Source: Aquabacterium sp.
GTDB taxonomy: Bacteria; Pseudomonadota; Gammaproteobacteria; Burkholderiales; Burkholderiaceae_C
Length of the DNA stretch: 64,000 nt
Reading direction: 5' to 3'
NCBI GenBank assembly: GCA_023150345.1
Contig: JAKLLB010000004.1
Coordinates: 1-64,000, forward strand
Part shown: positions 17,234 to 26,392 of the stretch, piece by piece
Layout: each line of letters starts with the position of its first letter
How positions within the stretch are numbered: position 1 is the stretch's first letter
Program-made: the position numbers and the translations under genes
Notes under the pieces: generated by a model
The model's input: the letters and a program-made list of their open reading frames with translations, nothing else
Told to the model about the DNA's origin: nothing
Databases searched by the model: none

Positions 17234-18203
17234 GCTGCGGCTCGAGCGCCCGCTGGGCGGTGCGGCTGGGTTGCTCGTCTTCGGCGCTGCGGCAGCGGCG
17301 GCGCCGTGGTTCATGGAGGGCAGCTCGCTGCAGCTCGCGGTCGAGGTCTGCGTGATGATCGCCATGGCGCAGGCCTGGAACCTGCTGGCGGGATACACCG
17401 GCTTCGTCTCGGTCGGCCAGCAGGCGTTCATCGGGCTGGGCGCCTATGCACTGTTCACCGTGGCCGTGCATGGCGGCATCAACCCCTTTCTCGCCGTGCC
17501 CTTGGGGGGTCTGGTGGCCGCGGGCATCGGCGTCGTGGCTGCGCCGGCGCTGTTTCGCCTGCGCGGGCCACACTTCGCCATCGGCACCTGGGTGCTGGCC
17601 GAGCTGTTTCGCATCGCCTTCACGCACAGCGCCTGGTTCGGCGGCGCCAGCGGCCTGACGCTGGCGCGCGTGCTGCGCGGCGTCAACCCCGAAACCCGCG
17701 TGCAGCTGACCTACTGGCTGGCGCTGGCGCTGGCGTTGGGCACCACCCTGGCGTTGTTCGCGCTGCTGCGCTCGCCCTGGGGGCTGGCGCTGCGCACGGT
17801 GCGCGACAACGAGGCCAGCGCGCAGAGCGTGGGCGTGGACGTGGCGCGGGTGAAGCGCCGCGTGTTCGTGGTCGCGGCCTTCATCACAGGCTGCGCTGGC
17901 GGCGTGAGTTACCTGCAGACCATGTTCGTGACCACCAGCGCCGCCTTCACGGTCGAGTGGTCGGCGCTCATCATTTTCGTCGTCATCATCGGCGGCCTGG
18001 GCACCCTCGAAGGGCCCATCCTCGGCACGTTGATCTACTTCGCCCTGCGCGAAGCGCTCGCCGACTACGGCACCTGGTACGTCATCGCCCTGGGTGCCTT
18101 CGCCATCGCCGTGATGATGATCGCCCCTGAAGGGCTGTGGGGCCGCCTGGCTCGGGCGACGGGCTGGCGGCTGTTTCCGACGACACTGCGGTTGCGGCGT
18201 TGA
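17226..18203 (+). CDS. Branched-chain-type ABC transporter permease (LivM-type)
   Basis: A 325-residue membrane permease. Diagnostic LivM blocks are LLAGYTGFVSVGQQAF, LRGPHFAIGTWVLAE, the coupling loop SPWGLALRTVRDNEASAQSVGVD, and IIGGLGTLEGPILGT. Last gene of the importer cluster; it begins 8 nt before the LivH-type gene ends. No terminator hairpin is obvious before the oppositely oriented Sir2 remnant. Confidence 0.93.
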   Translation: MAELRLERPLGGAAGLLVFGAAAAAAPWFMEGSSLQLAVEVCVMIAMAQAWNLLAGYTGFVSVGQQAFIGLGAYALFTVAVHGGINPFLAVPLGGLVAAGIGVVAAPALFRLRGPHFAIGTWVLAELFRIAFTHSAWFGGASGLTLARVLRGVNPETRVQLTYWLALALALGTTLALFALLRSPWGLALRTVRDNEASAQSVGVDVARVKRRVFVVAAFITGCAGGVSYLQTMFVTTSAAFTVEWSALIIFVVIIGGLGTLEGPILGTLIYFALREALADYGTWYVIALGAFAIAVMMIAPEGLWGRLARATGWRLFPTTLRLRR

Positions 18204-18289
18204 GGGTGCAGCGGGGCCGGTGGCTGCAACGCCCGCGGTACTCGCGGCCACTCAGTCGCCGACGAGCCTCGGCAGCATGGCGGCTGCCA

Positions 18290-18633
18290 GCGCGCTCATG
18301 CTGGTCGTCCGCGTTCTGCGCGACGATCGCCAGTTCGGGCCAGCGCGCCTGCAGGTCGGCCAGGGCGAGGTGGCCCGCATGCGGCTGTGCCCGTGCCACC
18401 AGCGCCATGCGCCAGACGTAGCAGCCCCACACCAGATCAGGGTCGGCCCGATAGGCGGCGGGTGTCGCCAGTCGCGGCCGGTCGAACTCGCTCCACAGCC
18501 CGCCTTGCCTGCCGCGAAACGCAGGCACGCCGCTGTCCACTGACATGCCCGCACCGGTGAAGATCACTGGGCGGCGGGCGTTCCGCAGCATCGCCGCCGC
18601 GGCTTCGAGGGTGTCGATGGGGTGTCCTGGCAT
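18290..18633 (-). pseudogene. Remnant of a Sir2-family NAD-dependent deacylase gene
   Basis: From ATG 18633 the frame reads like a Sir2/CobB protein for about 110 residues: VIFTGAGMSVDSGVPAFRG (NAD-binding GAG), SRQGGLW-like segment, then VAQNADDQHERAGS, the usual QNxDxLHxxAG block. After that the expected HGS segment, the zinc cysteines and the second half of the ~240-residue enzyme are missing, and the frame runs on without homology into the opposite strand of the livM-type gene (stop at 18082). The catalytic histidine is absent, so this is probably a decayed gene. A sequencing frameshift cannot rescue it, because no further Sir2 sequence is visible. Confidence 0.7.
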
Positions 18634-18728
18634 CAGGCGGCGACCGGTCACAAGTGTACGAACACCGTTGCGCGGGCCGCCGTGATGCAGGGCCGAACCA
18701 GCTCAGGAGGTTGGCCCCAGAAACGACA

Positions 18729-18751
18729 AGGGCCCGCACGCAGCGGGCCCT
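18729..18751 (-). terminator. rpsT: Terminator hairpin downstream of rpsT
   Basis: A perfect 9-bp stem (AGGGCCCGC, 18729-18737, with GCGGGCCCT, 18743-18751) and a 5-nt loop lies 34 nt past the rpsT stop. On the minus strand it is followed by TGTCGTTTC, only weakly T-rich. Position and stem strength support termination of rpsT. Confidence 0.7.
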
Positions 18752-18784
18752 GGGTCTTGGCTTGCTCCAGCCGGACGAGGTCGA

Positions 18785-19093
18785 TCAGGCCGACAGGGCC
18801 TTGATCTTGGCCGACAGGCGGCTCTTGTGGCGCGCGGCCTTGTTCTTGTGGAAGATGCCCTTTTCGGCGACCGAGTCGATCACCTTCTGGGCGTGCTGGA
18901 ACAGCTGGCCGGGCAGGGCCTTGTCGCCACCGGCGACAGCCTTGTCGATGGCCTTTTGCACGTTCTTGACGACCGTGCGGAATTGCGAGCGCAGCGAGGT
19001 GTTGGCTGCGTTGAGCTTCACGTCCTGGCGGGCGCGCTTGCGGCCCGACGCCAGGCGTACGGTCTTCTTTTTGGCTTTGGAGGAGGTGGCCAT
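18785..19093 (-). CDS. rpsT: 30S ribosomal protein S20
   Basis: Binds 16S rRNA in the small ribosomal subunit. The 102-residue basic protein begins [10 protein letters not shown] and includes [16 protein letters not shown] and [14 protein letters not shown], the typical S20 pattern, ending KALSA. It is monocistronic, with its own promoter and terminator, and divergent from murJ, an arrangement common in Burkholderiales. Confidence 0.97.
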   Translation of the reverse strand: MATSSKAKKKTVRLASGRKRARQDVKLNAANTSLRSQFRTVVKNVQKAIDKAVAGGDKALPGQLFQHAQKVIDSVAEKGIFHKNKAARHKSRLSAKIKALSA

Positions 19094-19129
19094 TGCGGTG
19101 CAGGGGTCCGAGATGGAGCAAAGACGATG

Positions 19130-19157
19130 AGTATAGCACTTTTGACGTGCCTGCCAA
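19130..19157 (-). promoter_or_regulatory. rpsT: Predicted sigma-70 promoter of rpsT
   Basis: On the minus strand TTGGCA (19157-19152) and TATACT (19135-19130) are separated by 16 nt, close to the sigma-70 consensus. The -10 box ends 36 nt before the rpsT start, leaving a short leader. Confidence 0.65.
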
Positions 19158-19209
19158 GGTGGCCCCAGGAGGCGGCATGCGGGGCTCCCTATAATCCGCC
19201 GCCCCTTCC

Positions 19210-20775
19210 ATGAACCTCTTCAAGGCTGCCGCGTCGGTTTCCGCCCTCACGATGCTCTCGCGCATCACGGGCCTGGTGCGCGACCAGATCGGTGCGGCGC
19301 TGTTCGGTACCTCGGCGATGATGGACGCGTTCCAGATCGCCTTTCGCATTCCCAACCTGCTGCGCCGGCTGTTCGCCGAGGGTGCCTTCTCGCAGGCGTT
19401 CGTGCCGTTGCTGGCGGCCACCCGCGAGCGCGACGGCGACGACGCCACGCGGGCGCTGGTCGATGCCGTGGCCACGGTCCTGGTCTGGGCACTGGCGCTC
19501 ACCTGTGTCGCGGGCGTGGCCGGCGCGCCGGCGCTGGTGTGGATGCTGGCCTCGGGGTTCGAGGGCAACACCCACGAGGCGGCCGTCGCGATGACGCGCT
19601 GGATGTTCCCCTACATCGGCTGCATGTCCATGGTGGCGCTGTCGGCGGGCGTGCTCAACACCTGGCGGCGCTTCGCGGTACCGGCTTTCACCCCGGTGCT
19701 GTTGAACCTGTCGGTGATCGGCTGCGCGCTGGCCGGCGTCGAGCCGCTGCGTGCGCGCGGCATCGAGCCGGTCTTCGCGCTGGCCGCCGGGGTCATGGTG
19801 GGCGGGGTTGTGCAGCTTGGGTTGCAAGTGCCTGCGCTGTGGCGGGTGGGCATGCTGCCGCGCATCGGGCTGGCACCCGCGCGACTGCTGGCGGCCTGGC
19901 GCCATCCGGGCGTGTGGCAGGTGCTGTCCAAGATGGCGCCGGCGCTGGTGGGCGTGTCGGTGGCCCAGTTGTCGCTGATGATCAACTCGCAGATCGCCTC
20001 GCACCTGGGTGCCGGCTCGGTCTCGACGCTCACATACGCCGATCGCCTCATGGAGCTGCCCATTGCGCTGCTGGGGGTGGCCCTGGGCGTGGTGCTCACG
20101 CCGCAGCTGTCGGCAGCCCAGGCCCGCGGCGACCGCGAGGCCTACTGCGGCTTGCTCGACTGGGGCCTGCGCATGGTGCTGCTGCTGGGCCTGCCCTGTG
20201 CGGTGGCGCTGCTGCTGTTCGCGCCACCGATGGTGGCCACGCTGTTCCAGCGCGGTGCGTTCGATGCCGCGGCCGTCGCCACGGTGTCGGCGGCGGTCAT
20301 GGGCTATGGCGCCGGCTTGCTGGGGTTGGTGGGCGTCAAGGTGGTGGCACCGGGCTACTTCGCTCGCCAGGACATGGCCACGCCCATGCGCGTGGGCATC
20401 GCGGTGATGGTGCTCACGCAACTGCTCAACGCGATGCTGGTGCCTTGGCTGGGCGTGACCGCACTGGCGCTGTCGATCGGGCTGGCCGCACTGGTCAACG
20501 CGGGCTGGTTGCTGCGCGGGCTGCATCGGCTGGGCTGGTGGCAACCGGCCGCGGGCTGGCTCGCGCTGGCCTGGCGGGTAGTGCTGGCCAACACGGCGAT
20601 GGGGGCGCTGCTGGCCGCGGCTGCGTCGCAGGTCGACTGGGTGGCTTTGGGCGCGCACGAGGCGAAGCGAGCCGGTCTGCTGGCCGCGGTGATACTGGCG
20701 GCGGTGCTGGTCTACTTCGGCGTGCTGCGGCTGCTCGGGCTCGATCTGCGCCACCTGCTGCGGCGACAGGCATAG
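19210..20775 (+). CDS. murJ: Lipid II flippase MurJ (MviN)
   Basis: Inner-membrane MOP-superfamily protein that flips lipid II for peptidoglycan synthesis. The 521-residue length and about 14 hydrophobic segments are normal. Typical sequence includes [12 protein letters not shown]-like residues at the start ([14 protein letters not shown]), [22 protein letters not shown] and [28 protein letters not shown] box at 19190-19195 lies just upstream, but no good -35 element was seen. It begins a run of same-strand genes extending to pit. Confidence 0.96.
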   Translation: MNLFKAAASVSALTMLSRITGLVRDQIGAALFGTSAMMDAFQIAFRIPNLLRRLFAEGAFSQAFVPLLAATRERDGDDATRALVDAVATVLVWALALTCVAGVAGAPALVWMLASGFEGNTHEAAVAMTRWMFPYIGCMSMVALSAGVLNTWRRFAVPAFTPVLLNLSVIGCALAGVEPLRARGIEPVFALAAGVMVGGVVQLGLQVPALWRVGMLPRIGLAPARLLAAWRHPGVWQVLSKMAPALVGVSVAQLSLMINSQIASHLGAGSVSTLTYADRLMELPIALLGVALGVVLTPQLSAAQARGDREAYCGLLDWGLRMVLLLGLPCAVALLLFAPPMVATLFQRGAFDAAAVATVSAAVMGYGAGLLGLVGVKVVAPGYFARQDMATPMRVGIAVMVLTQLLNAMLVPWLGVTALALSIGLAALVNAGWLLRGLHRLGWWQPAAGWLALAWRVVLANTAMGALLAAAASQVDWVALGAHEAKRAGLLAAVILAAVLVYFGVLRLLGLDLRHLLRRQA

Positions 20776-20786
20776 ACTTCGGCGCC

Positions 20787-21653
20787 ATGAGCACGCTGCA
20801 GCTGCGCGCCCCCACCCCACTGGAGTACTTCGCCGCGTTGGTGGCCGAGGACGATGGCTTCGCGCTGTTCGAGGCCGCCGTGGCCACTGCGCAGGACGAG
20901 TACCCCGCCCTCGACACCCAGGCGGTGCTCGACGAGGTCGATGCCCTGGGAGCGCGGCTCAAGGCGCGGCTGCCGGCCGATGCACCGCCGATGCACCGAT
21001 TGCGTGCGTTGAACCGGTACTTCTTCAACGAACTCGGCTTCGGCGGCAACGTCAACGATTACTTCGATCGGCGCAACAGTTACCTCAACGACGTGCTGTC
21101 CACACGCCGCGGCATCCCCATCACGTTGGCGCTGTTGTATGCCGAGCTGGCCGGGCAGCTCGGGCTGGTTGCCCGCGGTGTGTCGTTCCCGGGCCACTTC
21201 CTGGTGAAGCTGCGGCTGCCCCAGGGCGAGGTGATCGTCGACCCGTTCAACGGCCGCAGCCTGTCGCGCGACGAACTCGACGAGCGGCTGGCGCCCTATC
21301 GCCGCCAGCACGGGCTGGAAGGCGACGACGACGTGCCGCTGGGGTTGTTCCTGCAGGCGGCGGACCCGCGCGACGTGATCGCCCGCCTGCTGCGCAACCT
21401 CAAGGAAATCCACCGCAGCGCTGAAGACTGGGAGCGCCTGCTGGCGGTGATGAACCGGCTGGTGGTGTTGCTGCCTTCCGTGCCCCAGGAACTGCGCGAC
21501 CGCGGGCTGGTGCATGCCGAGCTTGGCTCCCCCCACGAGGCGCTGGTCGACCTGAGCCACTACCTGCGCCGCTGCCCGGACGCCGACGATGCGGCGGCGT
21601 TGCGCGAGCGCATGCGCGAGCTGCAGCGCGGCAATCCGGCAGCCTGGCACTGA
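20787..21653 (+). CDS. SirB1/transglutaminase-like family protein
   Basis: A 288-residue protein of the SirB1 (YchA-like) family: a transglutaminase-like domain (RGIPITLALLYAELA, ARGVSFPGHFLVKL, VDPFNGRSLS) followed by a TPR-like helical C-terminus (about residues 190-280). The classic catalytic cysteine is not evident, so it is probably non-enzymatic. It starts 11 nt after murJ. Function unknown; homologues occur beside peptidoglycan or release-factor genes in other bacteria. Confidence 0.85.
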   Translation: MSTLQLRAPTPLEYFAALVAEDDGFALFEAAVATAQDEYPALDTQAVLDEVDALGARLKARLPADAPPMHRLRALNRYFFNELGFGGNVNDYFDRRNSYLNDVLSTRRGIPITLALLYAELAGQLGLVARGVSFPGHFLVKLRLPQGEVIVDPFNGRSLSRDELDERLAPYRRQHGLEGDDDVPLGLFLQAADPRDVIARLLRNLKEIHRSAEDWERLLAVMNRLVVLLPSVPQELRDRGLVHAELGSPHEALVDLSHYLRRCPDADDAAALRERMRELQRGNPAAWH

Positions 21654-21663
21654 AGAACCCACC

Positions 21664-22725
21664 ATGCGACTGACTCCTGCCCAAAGGCGCACACTGACCT
21701 GGTCGGCGCTCGCCGCTGTGCTGGCGTCGGCGCTGTGGCTGCTCGCGCCGGTGCTCACGCCCTTCGTCGTCGCGGCGGTCTTGGCCTATGTGCTGCACCC
21801 CACGGTCGAGCGCCTGGCTGCGCGGCGAGTTCCGCGCGTGCTCGCGGTGTTGCTCGTCGAAGCTGTGGCGTTGCTGCTGGGGCTGGCCTTGCTGCTGCTG
21901 CTGGTGCCGGTGCTGGTCAAGGAGATCCCGCTGCTGAAAGCCCAGTTGCCGTTGCTGCTGGACCGGCTGGACCAGACCTTGGCGCCCTGGCTTGCACAGT
22001 TCGGCGTCCAGGTTGCGTTCGACGTCGCCAGCATCAAGGCCTGGCTGGCGGGCCTGCTGGACGCCAACATGGAAGACTGGCTCAGTGCGGCGCTCAGTTC
22101 GGCGCGCATCGGCGGCAGCGTGCTGCTGTCGCTGTTCGGCAATGCGGTGCTGGTGCCGGTGGTGCTGTTCTACCTGCTGCAGGCCTGGCCTCAGCTCACC
22201 GAGCAGGTGCGCGAGCTGGTGCCGCCGCGTCTGCGGGCCAATGTGTTCGGCTTTCTCGAGGAGATCGATCAGGTCCTGGGGCAGTACATGCGGGGTCAGC
22301 TGGCGGTAATGGCCGCACTTGCGGTCTATTATTCCGCTGCACTCGCGCTGGTCGGGTTCGATCTGGCGCTGCCTCTGGGCGTGTTCACCGGCCTGGCGGT
22401 GGCCATTCCCTATGTGGGGTTCGGGCTGGGGCTGGTGCTGTCCATGCTGGCGGCGCTGCTGCAGTTCGTCAACCTGAAGGCACTGCTGCTGGTGGCGCTG
22501 GTCTATGGACTGGGCCAGTTGATCGAGAGTTTCGTGCTCACGCCTCGCCTGGTGGGCGAGCGCATCGGCCTGGGGCCCCTGGCCGTGATCTTCGCGTTGC
22601 TTGCGTTCGGCCAGTTGTTCGGATTCGTGGGCGTGCTGATCGCGCTGCCGGCCAGTGCGGTCGCGGCTGTTGCGCTGCGGCGCGCACAGACGAGTTACCG
22701 GACGAGCCGGCTCTACACAGGATGA
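21664..22725 (+). CDS. AI-2E family transporter (PerM-like permease)
   Basis: A 353-residue integral membrane protein of the PerM/AI-2E family, with about seven hydrophobic segments. Family blocks are LTPFVVAAVLAYVLHPTVERL near the N-terminus, VLVPVVLFYLLQAWP in the middle, and LTPRLVGERIGLGPLAVIFALL near the end. The transported substrate is not known for most members. It overlaps hda by 4 nt (ATGA); this permease-hda order is also known from other proteobacteria. Confidence 0.9.
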   Translation: MRLTPAQRRTLTWSALAAVLASALWLLAPVLTPFVVAAVLAYVLHPTVERLAARRVPRVLAVLLVEAVALLLGLALLLLLVPVLVKEIPLLKAQLPLLLDRLDQTLAPWLAQFGVQVAFDVASIKAWLAGLLDANMEDWLSAALSSARIGGSVLLSLFGNAVLVPVVLFYLLQAWPQLTEQVRELVPPRLRANVFGFLEEIDQVLGQYMRGQLAVMAALAVYYSAALALVGFDLALPLGVFTGLAVAIPYVGFGLGLVLSMLAALLQFVNLKALLLVALVYGLGQLIESFVLTPRLVGERIGLGPLAVIFALLAFGQLFGFVGVLIALPASAVAAVALRRAQTSYRTSRLYTG

Positions 22726-23393
22726 AGCAGATTCCGCTGGCCATCGCTCCCGCGGCCCCTGCGCGCTTCGATACGCTGCTGGCCGGCCCCAACGCCGAAG
22801 TGGTGCAGCACCTGCGCACGCTGGTGCCGCCGGCGGCGCCGGTGTACCTGTGGGGCCCTACCGGCAGCGGCAAGACCCACCTGCTGGCAGCATTGGCCGA
22901 GCGCTTCCAGGCCGCCGGCGAGCGCGTCGGCTGGTTCGGTCCGACCGATCCGTTGCCCTGGATGCTCGACGAAAGCTGGGCCGCGGTGGTGGTGGATGAC
23001 TGCGATTCGCTCGACCCGCAGCAGCAGCAGGCTGCGTTCGCGTTGTTCGTGGAAGCGGGCAGCCACGGCGTACAGTGGGCAGCCGCAGGGCGTGTGCCAC
23101 CGGTAGACCTGCCGTTGCGCGACGACCTGCGCACGCGGCTGGGCTGGGGCCATGTGTTCGGACTGCGTGCCTTGGGCGAGGACGAAACCCGGGCCGTGCT
23201 GAGACGGGAATCCGATCGGCGCGGCTTCTTGCTGTCCGACGAGGTGATGGACTACATGCTCACACGACAACAGCGCGACTTGAAGCACCTGATGACACTG
23301 CTCGATCGGCTGGACGGCTACGCGATGCGCGAACAACGCGTCGTGACCGTGCCGCTGCTGCGACAGATGCTGGCCGAGGAGTCGCAGGCGTGA
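22722..23393 (+). CDS. hda: DnaA regulatory inactivator Hda
   Basis: AAA+ protein related to DnaA that, with the DNA-loaded beta clamp, promotes hydrolysis of DnaA-bound ATP and so restrains replication initiation. The 223-residue protein has Walker A GPTGSGKTHLL, Walker B VVVDDCDSL and the DnaA-like LTRQQRDLKHLMTLLDRLD block near the end. The N-terminus MKQIPLAI contains the clamp-binding-like QIPLAI. It overlaps both neighbours by 4 nt. Confidence 0.94.
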   Translation: MKQIPLAIAPAAPARFDTLLAGPNAEVVQHLRTLVPPAAPVYLWGPTGSGKTHLLAALAERFQAAGERVGWFGPTDPLPWMLDESWAAVVVDDCDSLDPQQQQAAFALFVEAGSHGVQWAAAGRVPPVDLPLRDDLRTRLGWGHVFGLRALGEDETRAVLRRESDRRGFLLSDEVMDYMLTRQQRDLKHLMTLLDRLDGYAMREQRVVTVPLLRQMLAEESQA

Positions 23394-24058
23394 ACCTGGC
23401 CCTGTTCGACCTCGACGGCACCCTGATACCGCAGGATTCCGACCATGCCTTCGGCGAGTTCATGATCCGCCTGGGCTGGGTCGACGGCGATCGATTCCGC
23501 CAGCGCAACGATGAGTTCTATCGCCAGTACCAGGCAGGCTGCCTGGACATCCATGCCTACGTCGAGTTCGCTACCGCGCCCTGGCGCGCCCGCAGCGACG
23601 CCGAACAGGGCGCCGCCCTGCTGCGATTCATGGACGAGGTGATCGCGCCGATGCTGCACGAACCCGCGCGCGCACTTCTTCGTCAGCACGAACAAGCCGG
23701 CGACCGCCTGGCCATCGTGACCGCCACCAACGAGTTCGTGACGCAACCGATCGCCCGTGCCTTGGGCGTGGACGCACTCATTGCCGTGCGCCTGGAGCGC
23801 GACAAGCAGGGTCGCCACACCGGCCGTATCGACGGCGTGCCCTCGTTTCGCGAGGGCAAGATCGCCCGTGTCGATGAGTGGCTGGCCACGCAGGGGATGT
23901 GCTGGTCCGACTTCGACCGCACCGTTTTCTACAGCGACTCCACCAATGACCTGCCGCTGCTTGAACGCGCCAGCGAACCGGTGGCCACCAACCCGGGCGC
24001 CGCGCTCGAGGCCATCGCGCTGGAGCGCGGCTGGCGCATCCTGAGACTCTTTCCATGA
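23390..24058 (+). CDS. HAD-IB family phosphatase (SerB-like hydrolase)
   Basis: A 222-residue haloacid dehalogenase hydrolase. Motif I is FDLDGTL, motif II VTATNEF, the motif III lysine lies in REGKIARV, and motif IV is YSDSTNDLPLL. The layout resembles phosphoserine phosphatase, but the genomic slot between hda and pcnB is typical of a Burkholderiales HAD-IB protein of undefined substrate. The start is a GTG at 23390 overlapping the hda stop (GTGA). Confidence 0.9.
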   Translation: MNLALFDLDGTLIPQDSDHAFGEFMIRLGWVDGDRFRQRNDEFYRQYQAGCLDIHAYVEFATAPWRARSDAEQGAALLRFMDEVIAPMLHEPARALLRQHEQAGDRLAIVTATNEFVTQPIARALGVDALIAVRLERDKQGRHTGRIDGVPSFREGKIARVDEWLATQGMCWSDFDRTVFYSDSTNDLPLLERASEPVATNPGAALEAIALERGWRILRLFP

Positions 24059-25710
24059 TCAAGCGACTGATCGACAAGCTGTGGCGCAAGGCCGCGCCGG
24101 CACCTGCGGCTGCACCGGCGGCACCCCGCATACCGCTCGGCAAACGGGTGGAGGTGCCGGCTGCGGACCATGGCATCGACCCGTCTCTCGTCGACGAGCG
24201 GGCCGTGCGGGTGGTGCGTACGCTGCAGGAGGCTGGATATCAGGCCTACGTCGTCGGCGGCGCCGTGCGCGACCTGCTGGTGGGACGGCGCCCGAAGGAC
24301 TTCGACGTGGCCACCGACGCCACGCCCGAGCAGGTCAAGGCCCTGTTCCGGCGCGCGTTCATCATCGGGCGGCGCTTTCGCATCGTGCATGTGATCTTCG
24401 GCCGTGGGCGCGACCATGAGGTGATCGAGGTCTCCACGTTTCGGGCCTACCTCGATTCCAGCGAGGCCACGCAGGTCGGGGGCAACGAGCGCACGTCCAA
24501 GGCCGAACTGGCCGGCCAGGCGCATGCCGTGGATTCCAGTGGCCGGGTGCTGCGCGACAACGTCTGGGGACCGCAGGTCGAGGACGCCGCTCGGCGCGAC
24601 TTCACCGTCAACGCGATGTACTACGACCCGGCCACGCAAGTGGTGGTCGACTACCACGGCGGCATCGGCGACGTGAAGGCGCGCGTGCTGCGGCTGATCG
24701 GCGATCCGGCCACTCGATATCGTGAGGATCCGGTGCGCATCATCCGGGCCGTGCGCTTCGCTGCCAAGCTGGGCTTTTCGCTCGAGCCGAGCACTGCGGC
24801 GCCGGTGCGCGAGCTCGGCGCGCTGCTGGCCAACGTGCCGGCCTCGCGGCTGTTCGACGAGATGGTCAAGCTGCTGCAGACCGGCCATGCGCTGGCCAGC
24901 ATCGAAGCGCTGCGGCAGCACGGACTGCACCGCGGCGTGTTCCCCATCCTCGATGCGGTCTACGACGAGGCCCGCAGCACGCCGCAGCAGCAGACCTTCG
25001 TGAAGCTGGCACTGGCCGACACCGACCGCCGCGTGGCCGAGGACAAGGCCGTCGCACCGAGCTTCCTGCTGGCCTGCCTGCTGTGGCACGACGTTCTGGC
25101 GGGTTGGCAACAGCGCAAGGCCGCTGGCGAGCACCTGGTGCCGGCACTGCAGCAGGCCATCGACGCGGTGTTCGATGCCCGCGTCGGCGACATCTCCGGC
25201 CGCGGCAAGCTCGGTGCCGACATGCGCGAGATCTGGATGATGCAGCCGCGCTTCGAGCGGCGTCAGGCCAACACCGCATTTGCGCTGATCGAACAGCCCC
25301 GCTTTCGCGCCGGCTTCGACTTCCTGCGGCTGCGTGCCGACGCGGGCGAGGCGCCGGCCGAACTGGCCGAGTGGTGGGAGGACTTTTCGCTGGGTGACGA
25401 CGACGAGCGAGAGGCGCTGCTGGCTGCCGTGCGCGAGACCCAGCGCAGCGGGCCTCGACGTTCGGGCGCCCGGCGTGGGGCGGCTGCTGCAGGCGCGACA
25501 CCGTCTGTCCCCGTGCCGGTGCCCGCGGACGAATCCCGGCCTGCGCAGGGCCCCGGAGCAGGCGAGGGCAGCGATGCCGCGACTGTCGAAAGCGTCGCCG
25601 ACGACGCGCCGCCACGCAAGCGTCGGCGGCGGCGGCGCAAGCCCGCGGGCGCAGCGGGTGCGCCGGGCGACACTGCCGGCGGTGGCGATGCCGGCGACGG
25701 CAGTGCCTGA
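24055..25710 (+). CDS. pcnB: Poly(A) polymerase I
   Basis: Adds poly(A) tails that promote RNA decay and affects plasmid copy number. The nucleotidyltransferase block YVVGGAVRDLLVG and DFDVATDATPEQ (metal aspartates) lies at about residues 62-90, followed by RRDFTVNAMYYD and the RNA-binding helical region. The protein is 551 residues; the last ~75 are an Ala/Pro/Gly-rich tail with a strongly basic run (KRRRRRRKPAG). It overlaps the HAD gene by 4 nt and folK by 23 nt. It is a class II nucleotidyltransferase, so a CCA-adding enzyme is the alternative; length and tail favour PcnB. Confidence 0.93.
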   Translation: MIKRLIDKLWRKAAPAPAAAPAAPRIPLGKRVEVPAADHGIDPSLVDERAVRVVRTLQEAGYQAYVVGGAVRDLLVGRRPKDFDVATDATPEQVKALFRRAFIIGRRFRIVHVIFGRGRDHEVIEVSTFRAYLDSSEATQVGGNERTSKAELAGQAHAVDSSGRVLRDNVWGPQVEDAARRDFTVNAMYYDPATQVVVDYHGGIGDVKARVLRLIGDPATRYREDPVRIIRAVRFAAKLGFSLEPSTAAPVRELGALLANVPASRLFDEMVKLLQTGHALASIEALRQHGLHRGVFPILDAVYDEARSTPQQQTFVKLALADTDRRVAEDKAVAPSFLLACLLWHDVLAGWQQRKAAGEHLVPALQQAIDAVFDARVGDISGRGKLGADMREIWMMQPRFERRQANTAFALIEQPRFRAGFDFLRLRADAGEAPAELAEWWEDFSLGDDDEREALLAAVRETQRSGPRRSGARRGAAAAGATPSVPVPVPADESRPAQGPGAGEGSDAATVESVADDAPPRKRRRRRRKPAGAAGAPGDTAGGGDAGDGSA

Positions 25711-26206
25711 ACGAGGGGCGCCTACAGTGCCGCAGCGCCTGGCCTACGTCGGCCTGGGCGCCAACCTGGGCGATGCGCGCGGCGCCGTACAACGCGCCTT
25801 GCGCCGGCTCGATGGCCTGGGCCTGCTGCGTCATTCGGCGCTCTACTGCAGCGCACCCGTGCAGGCGAGCGGGCCGGACTTCGTCAACGCGGTGGCCGAG
25901 TTGAAGTCTGGCGCGGCACCGCTGGCGCTGCTCGACGCCCTGCAGGCCATCGAACTCGAGTTCGGGCGCGAGCGACCCTGGCACCATGCGCCGCGCACGC
26001 TCGACCTGGACCTGCTGATCATCGAAGGCACGAGTTGGTGCGACGAACGCCTGACGCTCCCGCACCCGCGCCTGCACCAACGGGCATTCGTACTGCGACC
26101 GCTGCTCGAGCTCGCGCCTGCCATGGCGTTGCCGGGTCTGGGACTGCTGGCAGATCACCTGCCCGCCACGGCGGGGCAGGCTGTGCGCCGGCTGGCGGAC
26201 GCATAG
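25688..26206 (+). CDS. folK: 2-Amino-4-hydroxy-6-hydroxymethyldihydropteridine diphosphokinase (HPPK)
   Basis: Transfers pyrophosphate from ATP to the pterin in folate synthesis. The 172-residue protein has YVGLGANLGD at the start of the domain, FGRERPWHHAPRTLDLDLL (metal-binding aspartates) and LPHPRLHQRAFVLRPL. Two starts are plausible: ATG 25688, used here and overlapping pcnB by 23 nt, or GTG 25727, which would begin MPQRLAYVGLG and match HPPK lengths better. pcnB-folK is a common pairing. Confidence 0.93.
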   Translation: MPATAVPERGAPTVPQRLAYVGLGANLGDARGAVQRALRRLDGLGLLRHSALYCSAPVQASGPDFVNAVAELKSGAAPLALLDALQAIELEFGRERPWHHAPRTLDLDLLIIEGTSWCDERLTLPHPRLHQRAFVLRPLLELAPAMALPGLGLLADHLPATAGQAVRRLADA

Positions 26207-26392
26207 CCCGCCACGGGTCGACCCGCCAGCCGCAAGCCGATGCGGGTGCGGTGCTCCTCGGATGTCACGGAATCGACATCGCCCAGTCACCGAGATCCGG
26301 TATCAGGCGCGCCGCCTACAATCGCGCGCTGTTGCGCGGACCCCCGTCCGCGACCGCCACTGGCCCGGTACGCGGCCGCGGGAGACTTCCCC

